Below, piece by piece: positions 43,602 through 52,036 of a DNA stretch of 64,000 nucleotides. The notes below the pieces were generated by a model. The model was not told the DNA's origin. It searched no databases and saw nothing but the letters and a program-made list of their open reading frames with translations. The translations under genes and the position numbers were made by a program. This stretch comes from a bacterium (lineage in GTDB: Bacteria; Hinthialibacterota; Hinthialibacteria; OLB16). Within the stretch, counting starts at the first letter, position 1. Each line of letters begins with the position of its first letter. The stretch is from positions 293,615 through 357,614 of the forward strand of contig JAJVIK010000002.1 in NCBI GenBank assembly GCA_022072055.1, read 5' to 3'.

Positions 43602-45136
43602 CCCGCTTGGCGTGGGCCTCCCTGGGCCTCTTTCTGCTTCACCTTCCCCTACTGATCTGGGTGGAGGGGGAATTCACCGATGGCGTGCTCCAAGTGGCGT
43701 ACTTCGACCCTCCCACTTATGTGGTGGCCGAAGGGGCGGGTCCCGCGAGGTATGTCCCACCGGGATACCCGGCGCTGATCCGGGTAGCGGCGCCCATGGG
43801 GTTGGAGGGACATGTCGCCGGAAGGCTGCTTTCGATGGCCGCCCACGCCCTCACCGCTTACATCCTCGCCTGGGTCGCCTGGAGGCTTGCGCGCGACCCG
43901 AAACACAACCTTCCTGAGACCGAGTTCCCCTGGCTGGTCTGGTCCCTGTGGGCCCTTTCCCCGATGGGCAACCGATGGTCCTTCCACGCCATGAGCGACA
44001 TGACCTTCTGCCTCTTCGCAACCCTCGCGGTCGGTTGTTTCCTGGTCTGCAACTTGAGCGTGTGCCCGGCGCGGACCATTCCGCGTCTTTGGCTCCTCGG
44101 AAACCTGGCGGGAATTGCCGCGTTCGGAACTCGCTACCAGGGAATGGCGCTGGCGCCGATCGCCCTGTTCAGCCTCCTGATCCTCCATCTGCGCGGGAGG
44201 GGCGCGCGCACAAGTCCGTGGCCGCTCTCCACCGCGGGTGTGCTCTGGGTCGGCGCGGTGGCCGCCCTCTGGGGAGGTTTCACCATCCACGAGCAGCAGT
44301 TCGCGGAAAGGACCCATGAATTTGCCCTATACCGCGATTTCGCCGTGGCGGGACTGCGCGCGCTCCCCTATGCGGTCACTCCTCCGCTCCTGCTCCTTGG
44401 CTGTATCGGCCTGTTTCGCGCCGTGGCTTGGGGGAAAGTGGGGATGACATGGGCATTCCTGGGTCTCCTGGGCGGGGTCCTCGGGCTGATCCTTCAAACC
44501 CGCTTCCTCTCGTTCCAGTTTCGGTATGGCCTTCCCCTACTCCCCTGGCTCTGTCTGCTTGCGGGGTCGGGAGCCGCCTGGCTCCCTCGATTCTACTCGC
44601 GCGCGGCTTGGGGATTTACAGCGCTCTGGCTCCTTGTCCTTTCCTCGGCGGTTCTTTACTACCAGCACGAAACCTTCGCAGACATGGCGCGACTCGCGCG
44701 GGAGGTTCCCAAACATCGGAAGGCGGGTGGAATTCTCTGGGCCTGTGAGGAATACAACCCAGACTATCGGAATGTCAAAGTCTCGGTCTGGTCGGGCCAA
44801 AGCGCCAGGTGGCTGGCCGCCGACTCCCTGGGTCAGGTCAAACCGGGTGACCTGCTGTTCGATTCCAACATCTATTCGATCCCGACCGAACTGCTCCAAC
44901 AACTGCGCCGGAGATTCAAACTCACCGTCGTGGCCGAGGCCACCAGCGAAACCGTGCCGCTCTTCCCGGGTGAGTTCCTCCGGATTCCCGTCGGGCCTCC
45001 CGGACAGGAGCGGACCCTTGTTATTGGAAGTCAGCCCGAAGTCATGGCCTACCGCTTCATTCGCCAGTACTATGCCTCGGTGTTGTATCGGGTGACTGGA
45101 GCCACCCCAGGAAACGAAGAGACCGGCCAGCGATAG
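43598..45136 (+). CDS. Multi-pass membrane glycosyltransferase (GT39/ArnT-like)
   Basis: This 512-residue protein has about ten hydrophobic segments. Its N-terminal loop after the first helix carries FDPPTYVVAEGAGPARYVPP, where GT39/ArnT-like enzymes have the acidic residue that contacts the lipid-linked sugar. SFHAMSDMTFCLFATLAVGC and YGLPLLPWLCLLAGSGAAWL match the usual membrane core. Such enzymes move a sugar from a polyprenyl phosphate donor to a lipid or protein outside the membrane. A GT2-type polyprenyl-phosphate sugar synthase lies in the window at 49923-50636 and could make the donor. It overlaps the previous gene by 4 bases. Confidence 0.75.
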   Translation: MTRLAWASLGLFLLHLPLLIWVEGEFTDGVLQVAYFDPPTYVVAEGAGPARYVPPGYPALIRVAAPMGLEGHVAGRLLSMAAHALTAYILAWVAWRLARDPKHNLPETEFPWLVWSLWALSPMGNRWSFHAMSDMTFCLFATLAVGCFLVCNLSVCPARTIPRLWLLGNLAGIAAFGTRYQGMALAPIALFSLLILHLRGRGARTSPWPLSTAGVLWVGAVAALWGGFTIHEQQFAERTHEFALYRDFAVAGLRALPYAVTPPLLLLGCIGLFRAVAWGKVGMTWAFLGLLGGVLGLILQTRFLSFQFRYGLPLLPWLCLLAGSGAAWLPRFYSRAAWGFTALWLLVLSSAVLYYQHETFADMARLAREVPKHRKAGGILWACEEYNPDYRNVKVSVWSGQSARWLAADSLGQVKPGDLLFDSNIYSIPTELLQQLRRRFKLTVVAEATSETVPLFPGEFLRIPVGPPGQERTLVIGSQPEVMAYRFIRQYYASVLYRVTGATPGNEETGQR

Positions 45137-45142
45137 ACCTAT

Positions 45143-46483
45143 ATGTCGGGACCACCGGAACTGAAACCACGGGCCGCGATCCGACTCCGGTTTTACGAAA
45201 TCGGGTGTGGATTATTCTTGTTGGCCATCGCGATCGGGATATTCCTGATCCACCGCGCGGGGACTTCGATCCATTGGACCCCGATTCCGCCCGCCGCCGA
45301 GGGGCCGGTCCTGAGGGATGTTGAGAGGGTGACTCTCTCCCACTTCGGCCATCGTCTTGCTTGGACCGACAGCGCGCGTGGGGCGCTTTGCACCCATGAT
45401 TTTGAACGCCCCGGGGAGTTCACCTGCCTTAAGCCTCCCCCGAGCGCAGACATGCGCGCGATCGAGGTTCTGGATGGGAGCTTGGTTGCCCTGCGGAGCG
45501 CTCCAAAGGACACCCCATGGGAGGCGCTCGCGCGCGGTTGGCGGAAGACTGTCGGCGAAGCGGAGAACCTCGAGGATGAGGCTCCCGATCCCAAGGGAAA
45601 GGAGGTCCGCGCGTTTCTTGAGCGGATTTGTCTCGCGGATGGTCGGGTCGAGTCTCGCGTGACGGGCGCGACCTTCCGAGAGAACGACTCGGCGGAACCC
45701 GCAATCGAGTTCCTGGAGGGAAGAGTCTCCCTTTCACCCTCGGGTGTTAGTCTTGCCTGGTGGCGCGCGCGGGAGGAAGTAGGCGACGACCCGCTTTCCG
45801 CCACTGTGGCCGAGACCTTCGAGGTCCATTCCGCCGGCCCGAAGTTCGGGAAACTGTTCGCCCGGGAGTTTCGTGGAAATGGGACACTCTCGCTTCGGTC
45901 GAATCTCCTGCGGTCGGTGGGACGAACTTTCTGGCTGTCCGAGGATGTCTGTCTGATCCTCTCGTTTCTAGACGGCGGGAGCCTGGTCCCGTTTGACTGC
46001 CGTATCGGGGCCGTGCAGGCGACAATTCCGATGAGTGATCTGTTTCGCGCCATCCGGGAAACCGCCCCCGAGGTGGTGTATGATCCGGAAGGGTTCGAAG
46101 TGGTCAGGTCCAAGGAGGGTGTGGCGGAAGGGGTTCTGTTTTGGGCGCGCTCGGGGGATTCGCTGATGTTCTTCCTTTTCGACCCGATGTTTCACCTGAT
46201 CCGCCACTCACGGATTGAGTCGGCGGCCACGATCCCCTCGGACTCGGCATGGCTTGCGAGGAGCCAAACCCTCCTGGTTGAAGACCTCCATCAGGGCCGA
46301 TTGGTCTCCTACACGCCGAAAGGGGAGCGCCGCGCGGTCTTTCCGCTCCCTCCCGATTGGGGCGACAGTTTTCAGATCCTGGGCGAAGGCCCGGAAAACA
46401 CCTTGCTTGGGTTCAACCGTGGGTCAATCCTCCGGGCAAGGAACGGAGACCCCACCTGGGAAACCGTCGAAATCTCTCGATGA
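45143..46483 (+). CDS. Membrane-anchored protein of unknown function
   Basis: The 446-residue protein has one N-terminal helix (LFLLAIAIGIFLIHRAG, about residues 24-40) and a long extracytoplasmic part of beta character with no recognised family (SHFGHRLAWTDSARGALCTH, LSLRSNLLRSVGRTFWLSED, FQILGEGPENTLLGFNRG). The last stretches resemble repeated strands of a propeller. It starts 6 bases after the membrane glycosyltransferase and ends in an ATGA overlap with the GT4 gene, so it belongs to a glycan-related operon. Confidence 0.65.
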   Translation: MSGPPELKPRAAIRLRFYEIGCGLFLLAIAIGIFLIHRAGTSIHWTPIPPAAEGPVLRDVERVTLSHFGHRLAWTDSARGALCTHDFERPGEFTCLKPPPSADMRAIEVLDGSLVALRSAPKDTPWEALARGWRKTVGEAENLEDEAPDPKGKEVRAFLERICLADGRVESRVTGATFRENDSAEPAIEFLEGRVSLSPSGVSLAWWRAREEVGDDPLSATVAETFEVHSAGPKFGKLFAREFRGNGTLSLRSNLLRSVGRTFWLSEDVCLILSFLDGGSLVPFDCRIGAVQATIPMSDLFRAIRETAPEVVYDPEGFEVVRSKEGVAEGVLFWARSGDSLMFFLFDPMFHLIRHSRIESAATIPSDSAWLARSQTLLVEDLHQGRLVSYTPKGERRAVFPLPPDWGDSFQILGEGPENTLLGFNRGSILRARNGDPTWETVEISR

Positions 46484-47742
46484 ACCGGCCCCCCCCCCTC
46501 ATTGCCCACTTTGTTTCGGGATTCCCGGTCTTATCGGAGACCTTTGTCCAGGATGAGATCCAGGCATTCTCGCGGCGCGGATTCCGAAACCTGGTGGTGA
46601 GCCTGCGCCCCTGGCCCGAGGGACTCGATTCCCAGCAGGAGCAGCGTCTCATGGGAGGACGGACCCGCGCGGACCTCGGCATCGAGGAAGTCCTGTATCC
46701 CTGGAAATACCCCACCGCTCTAGTGGGTGCGGTGTCCTATTGGCCGCGTCGCGCCCTTTCCACCCTTTCCACCCTCCTTGCCGAGGGAATTCAGTATCCA
46801 CGCGAACTTGGGCGAATCCTCGTCACCGCCGAACGAGCCTTCGAGGCGGCCCTGGACTTGCGCGGAAAGGGGGTGATTCATTGCCACTCCCATTTCGCGC
46901 ACTACCCGGCTTCGCTTGCCTGGGGTTGCTCGCGGGTGCTTGGCTGTGGCTTCACATGGAACGCCCACAGCTATGACCTCTTTCTCTATCGCGCGCATCT
47001 GGAGCGGAAGGTCTGTGATGCCGCCCGAATCTTCCCGGTGTCCGACCGAAACCGGGATTTCCTCCGCGATTTGGCCGCGCGTCAGGGCGCTGACCCGGAG
47101 AAAATCGAGGTGATTCGCTGCGGGATCGCACTGGCGGATTTCCCTTGGCGGACGACGCGGGTCCCGGGGAGTCCGCTTCGGATTGTGGGGGTCGGGAGGT
47201 TGGTCGACACCAAAGGGTTCGACACCCTGATCCAGGCCGTCTCACTCCTGGTTGGGGAAGGGGACCTTGATTTTCTGGTCGAAATCATCGGCGAGGGACC
47301 AGATCGTGAGAATCTGGTGACCCTGACTAAACACCTGGGGTTGGAGGACCGGGTGCGTTTTGTCGGCGCGCTTCCCCGCGAGGAGACTCGTCGCCGCCTG
47401 GCCGAAGCGGACTTGTGCGTGCTTCCATGCCGTTCCGGCGCGAATGGCCTGGATGGGATCCCCGTGGTTTTGATGGAGGCGATGGCCCTGGGGACTCCTG
47501 TCGTCTCCACTGTATTCGCGGCCATCCCCGAACTGATCGAGGACCAAGTCTCCGGCCTTCTCGCTCCTCCTGGTCACCCCGGGGCGCTGTCCGAGGCGAT
47601 GGGACGAATCTTCCGGGATTCGACCCTCGCGGAATCGTTAAGCTTTGCCGCCCGCAAGGTCGTCGAACGGACCTATTCCAGCGCCGAAACCTATCCCCGC
47701 AAGGCGGAAATAATCGCTCGGCTCCTGGGGCAGGGACTGTAA
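46480..47742 (+). CDS. Glycosyltransferase family 4
   Basis: The 420-residue transferase has a GT-B fold. The N-terminal domain holds VSGFPVLSETFVQDEIQAF, VIHCHSHFAHYPASLAWGC and the HSYDLFLYR acceptor region. A linker (IRCGIALADFPW) leads to the C-terminal donor domain with GVGRLVDTKGFDTLIQAV, VEIIGEGPDRENL, VRFVGALPREE and EGxPxxxxEA-like GIPVVLMEAMALGTPVVST. The LSETFVQDEI opening and the GLDGIPVV segment are typical of enzymes making exopolysaccharide or cell-surface glycans. The start overlaps the preceding stop in ATGA. Confidence 0.9.
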   Translation: MNRPPPLIAHFVSGFPVLSETFVQDEIQAFSRRGFRNLVVSLRPWPEGLDSQQEQRLMGGRTRADLGIEEVLYPWKYPTALVGAVSYWPRRALSTLSTLLAEGIQYPRELGRILVTAERAFEAALDLRGKGVIHCHSHFAHYPASLAWGCSRVLGCGFTWNAHSYDLFLYRAHLERKVCDAARIFPVSDRNRDFLRDLAARQGADPEKIEVIRCGIALADFPWRTTRVPGSPLRIVGVGRLVDTKGFDTLIQAVSLLVGEGDLDFLVEIIGEGPDRENLVTLTKHLGLEDRVRFVGALPREETRRRLAEADLCVLPCRSGANGLDGIPVVLMEAMALGTPVVSTVFAAIPELIEDQVSGLLAPPGHPGALSEAMGRIFRDSTLAESLSFAARKVVERTYSSAETYPRKAEIIARLLGQGL

Positions 47743-47760
47743 TCGCACTTGCCCTGCTCT

Positions 47761-47788
47761 TTGACCGCCTTGAGGGTTGCGGTATCCT
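47761..47788 (+). promoter_or_regulatory. Possible promoter of gcvPA
   Basis: TTGACC (47761) and TATCCT (47783) are 16 bases apart and lie 37 bases before the gcvPA start. Confidence 0.45.
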
Positions 47789-47824
47789 CCTTGTTTCCAC
47801 AGATTCGAGGGGGTTTATTCATTC

Positions 47825-49165
47825 ATGCCGTACACACCGCACACCGAGGCCGACACACGCCGCATGCTGGAGGCCATCGGCCTACCCGATATCGATTCCC
47901 TGTTCGCCGAGATTCCCGCGGGCATCCGAAACCCGAACCTGGACCTGGCGCCCGCTCTCAGCGAGGCCGAGTTGCGCGAGGAAATTGGGGCCTTGGCGCG
48001 CCTGAATGGGACTGTCCAGGACCGCCTCTCGTTTCTCGGCGGGGGCGCCTATGAACGGATCCGCCCCAGCCTCGTGGATCGCTTGATCTCCCGCGCCGAG
48101 TTCTGCACCTCCTACACCCCCTATCAGGCGGAGGTGAGCCAGGGGACCCTCCAGTATGTTTTCGAGTTTCAGTCTCTGATCACACGGCTCACCGGAATGG
48201 AGGTGGCCAACGCGTCAATGTATGACGGCGCCTCCTCGCTGGCCGAGGCCGCGCTCATGGCGATGCGGATCACCCGCAAGAGTCGGGTCCTGTTCGCGGG
48301 GACCCTGCATCCGCGCTGGAAGGAGACCCTGCGTTCTTACCTGGCGGGGATGCACGCCGAGCTGGTCGAGATTCCCGAGCGCAATGGGGTTCTGGATGGG
48401 GATTCCATCCACGCCAATCTCAATCCGGAAACCGCCGCGCTGCTTGTCCAGCATCCGAATTTTTTCGGGTATCTTGAGGACCTGGAGATGATTGGCGGCG
48501 CCGTGCAAGCGTGCGGGGCGCTCTGGATTCAAGCCTCGGATCCGGTATCGCTTGGATTGCTCAAGTCTCCCGGCGAATGGGGCGCGGACATCGCGGTGGG
48601 CGAGCTCCAGTCGCTCGGGATGCCTCTGTCCTTTGGAGGCCCTTACGCCGGGTACTTTGCCTGTAAGCAGAAATTCGTTCGCCAGATGCCTGGACGCATT
48701 GTCGGGAAGACCCTGGATGCCGAGGGTAAGACCGGGTATGTCCTCACCCTACAAACCCGCGAGCAACACATCCGGAGGGAAAAGGCCACCTCGAACATCT
48801 GCACCAACCAGTCGCTTTGCGCCCTGGCCGCGACCCTATACCTTGCGGCCCTTGGGGGGGATGGGTTCCGCGAGGTCGCATGCCGCAACGCGGACAACGC
48901 CCACTATCTGGCTGAGGGTCTCCGGCAGATTCGGGGCCTCAGATCGCTATCGGCCAACCCCTTCTTCAATGAGTTCACCCTGGTTCTGGACCGCCCGGCG
49001 TCGGATGTCGCCGCCCGGCTCAAAGCCAAAGGAATCCTCCCCGGCATTCATGACTCCAGATGGACAGGCGCGGAGAACCGACTGGTTGTGTGCGCCACCG
49101 AGACCAAGAAGAAACAGGACCTGGATCGCTTCATCGAGGCCTTTTCAGAGGTGATGGCGGGGTGA
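47825..49165 (+). CDS. gcvPA: Glycine dehydrogenase (decarboxylating) subunit 1
   Basis: This 446-residue protein is the alpha half of the split P-protein, which decarboxylates glycine with GcvPB, GcvH and GcvT. Motifs of the N-terminal half are present: SFLGGGAYERIRPSLV, YTPYQAEVSQGTLQYVFEFQ, NASMYDGASSLAEA, SLGMPLSFGGPYAG, REQHIRREKATSNICTNQSL and the C-terminal end. The PLP lysine belongs to the other subunit. The start at 47825 matches the conserved MPYTPHTEADTRRMLEAIG; the upstream extension is not conserved. gcvPB, gcvH and gcvT are not in the window, so the gene stands alone, next to a toxin-antitoxin remnant. Confidence 0.95.
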   Translation: MPYTPHTEADTRRMLEAIGLPDIDSLFAEIPAGIRNPNLDLAPALSEAELREEIGALARLNGTVQDRLSFLGGGAYERIRPSLVDRLISRAEFCTSYTPYQAEVSQGTLQYVFEFQSLITRLTGMEVANASMYDGASSLAEAALMAMRITRKSRVLFAGTLHPRWKETLRSYLAGMHAELVEIPERNGVLDGDSIHANLNPETAALLVQHPNFFGYLEDLEMIGGAVQACGALWIQASDPVSLGLLKSPGEWGADIAVGELQSLGMPLSFGGPYAGYFACKQKFVRQMPGRIVGKTLDAEGKTGYVLTLQTREQHIRREKATSNICTNQSLCALAATLYLAALGGDGFREVACRNADNAHYLAEGLRQIRGLRSLSANPFFNEFTLVLDRPASDVAARLKAKGILPGIHDSRWTGAENRLVVCATETKKKQDLDRFIEAFSEVMAG

Positions 49166-49195
49166 GGGGGCCTTCGGAAAGAAGAGAGCCTTAGG

Positions 49196-49641
49196 ATGAG
49201 AGTGCCGCGTTTCTATCTGGACAGCACCGTTTGGAATTTCACTTTGGCCGTGGATGCCCCACAGTAGCGCGATGCCACCGATGAATTCTTCGAGCATGTT
49301 CGTGCCCACGGATGGGAGTTTCTCACCTCAGATGTTGTTCTAGCTGAAATGCGTGAGCCAGACGAGCCCAAGCGGACCCATCTGCTCGAATTGGTTGCAC
49401 GATGGCAACCGGTGGAGATCTTGGTTGACCACCAAGTGCTTGCGTTGAGTGATGCCTATGTGACGAAGACTGCCTCCATGTGGCCTGCGCGACCATTGCC
49501 GAGTGCGGTTATCTGCTGAGTTGGAATTTCCGTCATCTTGCCAACGCCAGGCGGGCAACTCGATTTGTCGCTGTTAATATGCGTCACGGGTGTACTAAAG
49601 GAATCAGGATATGCACCCCACTGGAGGTCTACGCGGTATGA
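49196..49641 (+). pseudogene. Broken PIN-domain toxin
   Basis: The reading starts MRVPRFYLDSTVWNFTLAVD, a VapC/PIN-type beginning with the first Asp, but codon 24 is TAG (49265-49267). It continues (DEFFEHVRAHGWEFLTSDVV, LAEMREPDEPKR). Near 49468 the frame shifts into DCLHVACATIAECGYLLSWN, FRHLANARRA, and ends at TGA in CTPLEVYAV. All PIN landmarks survive across two frames. One stop codon and one frameshift with missing codons make it non-functional. Its last codons overlap the downstream antitoxin-like gene in ATGA, showing it was once co-translated. Confidence 0.8.
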
Positions 49642-49841
49642 AGGTGAGTGAGAGTCTTGAAGAGATCCGGCGAATCAAAGAGAGAATCTCCGGCGAGATT
49701 GCAGGCATGAGCCACGAAGAGATCATCCGGTACTTTCGAGAGCGACGCCCGCTAGAGGTTGGCCCATTACGCCGGTTTGTTGCGTCTGATTCCATGTCTG
49801 GCGGAGCGGAGCCTGCCCGGTCAACGGGGACCCCGGACTGA
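49638..49841 (+). CDS. Antitoxin-like small protein of the broken PIN module
   Basis: This 67-residue protein is MKVSESLEEIRRIKERISGE, then IAGMSHEEIIRYFRERRPLE, with a longer tail that is probably extended past the usual end. The helix IxRIxEEI...GMSxEExIxYxxxR is the pattern of small antitoxins found directly behind PIN toxins of the type seen upstream. The module has toxin first and antitoxin second. The antitoxin is still open while its toxin is dead, as expected when loss of the toxin comes first. Confidence 0.65.
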   Translation: MKVSESLEEIRRIKERISGEIAGMSHEEIIRYFRERRPLEVGPLRRFVASDSMSGGAEPARSTGTPD

Positions 49842-49922
49842 TTTTGCGGTTTGCGTCTCGCTGGAATCCATCAAGTGATGAAAGTGCGGTCCGAGCCCGC
49901 TGCCGCGTCCTGACCAGGAATT

Positions 49923-50636
49923 CTATCCCCTTCGAAAGCGCCCCAGTTCCCTTAGCCAGCGCAGGATCGTCATCGGGGTGACCTTCGAGGTCCCGCGTTG
50001 TCGTTCCACGAAGGTGATCGGGGTTTCGGAGTGACTGAGGCCCGCGCGCTCGAAGTGCATCAGGACCTCCTCCACGATCGCAGGACCGGTGGCGGACAAG
50101 GACTCCCACGGAATCGCGAGCAACGCGCGACGCGTGAAGCAGCGGTAACCGCTGGTGCAGTCCCGCGCCTTCAGCCCCAGCGCCCTCCGCGCCACCCAGT
50201 TGGCCACCGCGCTGTTCCAATGCCTCCAGCGGGGCCAACCCTCGATCTTCCCCCCGGGGATGTAACGCGAGCCGATGGCCAAATCGATTCCCGGGACTTC
50301 CTTGAAAAGACCCAGCAGGTTTGGGAGGTAACGGGGCGGATGGGAGAAATCCGCGTCCATTTCGACCGCAGCCTCGTAGCCCTGGTCTCGGGCCAAGACA
50401 AACCCTTCGATGCCGGCCAGTCCTCGACCCCGCGGCGGTTTTCGGTGTATAACCAACACCTCGGGGCGATCGCGAGAAAGCGATTCGGCGATCTCACCCG
50501 TGCCATCCGGGCTTTGGTCATCCACGATGAGGATCTCCAGACCGGGAATCTTGAGCGCGAGAATTTCCTCCACCAGCGAGGCCAGGTTTTCGCGTTCGTT
50601 ATAGGTGGGAAGAATGAGCAGAATCGATCCGAACAT
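49923..50636 (-). CDS. Glycosyltransferase family 2, polyprenol monophosphomannose synthase-like
   Basis: This 237-residue cytoplasmic enzyme resembles Dpm1/Ppm1: LPTYNERENL, ILIVDDQSPDGTGEIAESL, VLVIHRKPPRGRGLAG (normally R-x-GKLGLG), VEMDADFSHPPRYLP (DxD), AIGSRYIPGGKIEGWP, SGYRCFTRRALLAI, VEVPITFxxR-like ETPITFVERQRGTSK. It adds a sugar from a nucleotide donor to polyprenyl phosphate. The product could feed the GT39/ArnT-like protein at 43598-45136. The minus-strand ATG at 50636 has no clear ribosome-binding site. It is divergent from a small membrane protein gene. Confidence 0.9.
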   Translation of the reverse strand: MFGSILLILPTYNERENLASLVEEILALKIPGLEILIVDDQSPDGTGEIAESLSRDRPEVLVIHRKPPRGRGLAGIEGFVLARDQGYEAAVEMDADFSHPPRYLPNLLGLFKEVPGIDLAIGSRYIPGGKIEGWPRWRHWNSAVANWVARRALGLKARDCTSGYRCFTRRALLAIPWESLSATGPAIVEEVLMHFERAGLSHSETPITFVERQRGTSKVTPMTILRWLRELGRFRRG

Positions 50637-50742
50637 GGCGGCTTGGCAGCGGGAAGGACCCCTCTTTGGTTGCTACGATGACCCGCGTCTGCCGGGAGAT
50701 CGCCTTTGCGAGGAGACCCATAACACGTATCACCATGACCGG

Positions 50743-50919
50743 ATGGTACAGGTCGGTCCGTTCCACGTCCACAAGTCGATCTTTTCCGGCTATTTCTATC
50801 CCCCAAAACCGGAGGATTACATGGGAGCCGCTCCAGGCCTTTCTCCGGCTCGGATCGCAGCGCTCGCCATCGGCCTGCTTCTGGTGGGAATGGGAATCGG
50901 CCTGGTCCTGCCTGTTTGA
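50743..50919 (+). CDS. Small membrane protein of unknown function
   Basis: This 58-residue frame reads MVQVGPFHVHKSIFSGYFYP, then PKPEDYMGAAPG, and ends in a membrane helix (IAALAIGLLLVGMGIGLVLP). The open frame extends to an ATG at 50635, which would overlap the start codon of the divergent GT2 gene and leave no room for a promoter, so the internal ATG is preferred. Its stop overlaps the possible TTG start of the HAD gene. No family recognised. Confidence 0.55.
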   Translation: MVQVGPFHVHKSIFSGYFYPPKPEDYMGAAPGLSPARIAALAIGLLLVGMGIGLVLPV

Positions 50920-50921
50920 GC

Positions 50922-51713
50922 GTGTCCGCCAAGCCCTCGCTGCTCGACTTTTCAGGGTATGTCTTCGACCTGGATGGGACACTCTATCTCGGCCCCAACT
51001 TGATCGAGGGGGTCGGGCCGATGCTCGCGCGGCTCCGCGCCCTCGAAAAGAAGATTCGGTTCTTGTCCAACAATCCGCTCCAAACCCGCTTCACCTACGC
51101 CGCCAAGTTGCGCTCACTCGGCGTGGAGGCGCACGAGGCCGAGGTGATGAATTCCTCGGCGGTGGCGACCCAGTATCTGCTCGAACGGTTTCCCGGAGCG
51201 AAACTCTATGTGGTTGGAGAGGCCCCGCTGATCGGTGAATTGGTCGAGGCGGGTTTTCAGGTCGTGGATGGCAGCGCCGAATGTGATCTGGTGCTCCTGT
51301 CGTTTGACCGTGATTTCCACTATGTCAAATTACATCAGGCGATGGCGGCGGCGCGTCGCGGGGTTCCCCTGATCGCGACAAACCCGGATGTGGCCTGCCC
51401 GGTTCCTGGTGGCGTGATCCCGGATTGCGGCGCGATCATCGCGGCGGTGGAAGCGTGCTCCGGAAAGAAGGTTGAGGCGATCGTGGGGAAACCCTCGGAG
51501 ATTATGCTCCGGGTCATCCTGCGCGACCTCGGGTTGCCGCCGGACAGGGTGCTTCTAGTCGGAGACCGCCTCGAAACCGACATGGAGATGGGACGGCGCG
51601 CGGGGATGAGCTCGGCGCTGGTTCTAACTGGAGTGACCACTGAGGCTGAGGCGCGCGCTTGGCCACACCCTCCGACCTTCATCCTGGCGTCTGCCTCAGA
51701 GATCGGGAACTGA
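50922..51713 (+). CDS. HAD superfamily phosphatase, class IIA (NagD-like)
   Basis: This protein of about 263 residues shows the HAD motifs: FDLDGTLYLGP (nucleophile Asp), FLSNNPLQTR, GKPSEIML (Lys), and LLVGDRLETDMEMGRRAGM. The cap domain is of the C2a type shared by NagD, 4-nitrophenyl phosphatase and phosphoglycolate phosphatase. The substrate is a small phosphorylated metabolite that cannot be named. The start is either this GTG or an in-frame TTG at 50916 overlapping the small gene's stop; the GTG is preferred because it is the commoner codon. Confidence 0.9.
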   Translation: MSAKPSLLDFSGYVFDLDGTLYLGPNLIEGVGPMLARLRALEKKIRFLSNNPLQTRFTYAAKLRSLGVEAHEAEVMNSSAVATQYLLERFPGAKLYVVGEAPLIGELVEAGFQVVDGSAECDLVLLSFDRDFHYVKLHQAMAAARRGVPLIATNPDVACPVPGGVIPDCGAIIAAVEACSGKKVEAIVGKPSEIMLRVILRDLGLPPDRVLLVGDRLETDMEMGRRAGMSSALVLTGVTTEAEARAWPHPPTFILASASEIGN

Positions 51714-51738
51714 AGGCGGGTCCAAGACTAGAGGAACT

Positions 51739-52002
51739 CTACCTGTCTCTAGGCGTCGAACAACCTCTTGCGCAAGGGCCGATCCGAACCCATTTCGCCT
51801 GCTGCAAGTGGGCCCAAGCCTGATCCTCCTCGGGTCGGTTCCAATCGAATGCGAGAGCTGCCTCCGAGAGGAGGGCCGTCTCCCGTTTCTCTCAGTCGTC
51901 AGGGATCGTCATGATAGCACGACAGGGATGGGGCAGCCGAATCACCTCGCTTAGCTGCACAGGGCCGTCAGTCTCAATGGTAGCTTCAACGGACCTCCGC
52001 AT
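51739..52002 (-). pseudogene. Broken antitoxin-like gene (AbrB/MazE-type remnant)
   Basis: The minus-strand reading from the ATG at 52002 is MRRSVEATIETDGPVQLSEV, then IRLPHPCRAIMTIPDD, TGA, EKRETALLSEAALAFDWNRP, EEDQAWAHLQQAKW, ending at TAG (51741-51739). The LxEPxxLPxxRRAxVTIxxE and TALLSEAALAxDWNRPEEDxAWxxLQ patterns are those of widespread small antitoxins paired with MazF- or PIN-like toxins. The in-frame TGA (codon 37, 51892-51894) and loss of similarity at the 3' end make it a remnant. No toxin follows. The rest of the 51714-52036 gap shows nothing else. Confidence 0.55.
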
Positions 52003-52036
52003 CTGGCGTCACCTCCCGATCCCCATGGTACGCCAC

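Noticed and set aside
51892-51894. TGA read as selenocysteine
   Set aside because: No SECIS-like hairpin was noticed directly downstream, the family is an antitoxin without a redox site, and the 3' end is decayed too.
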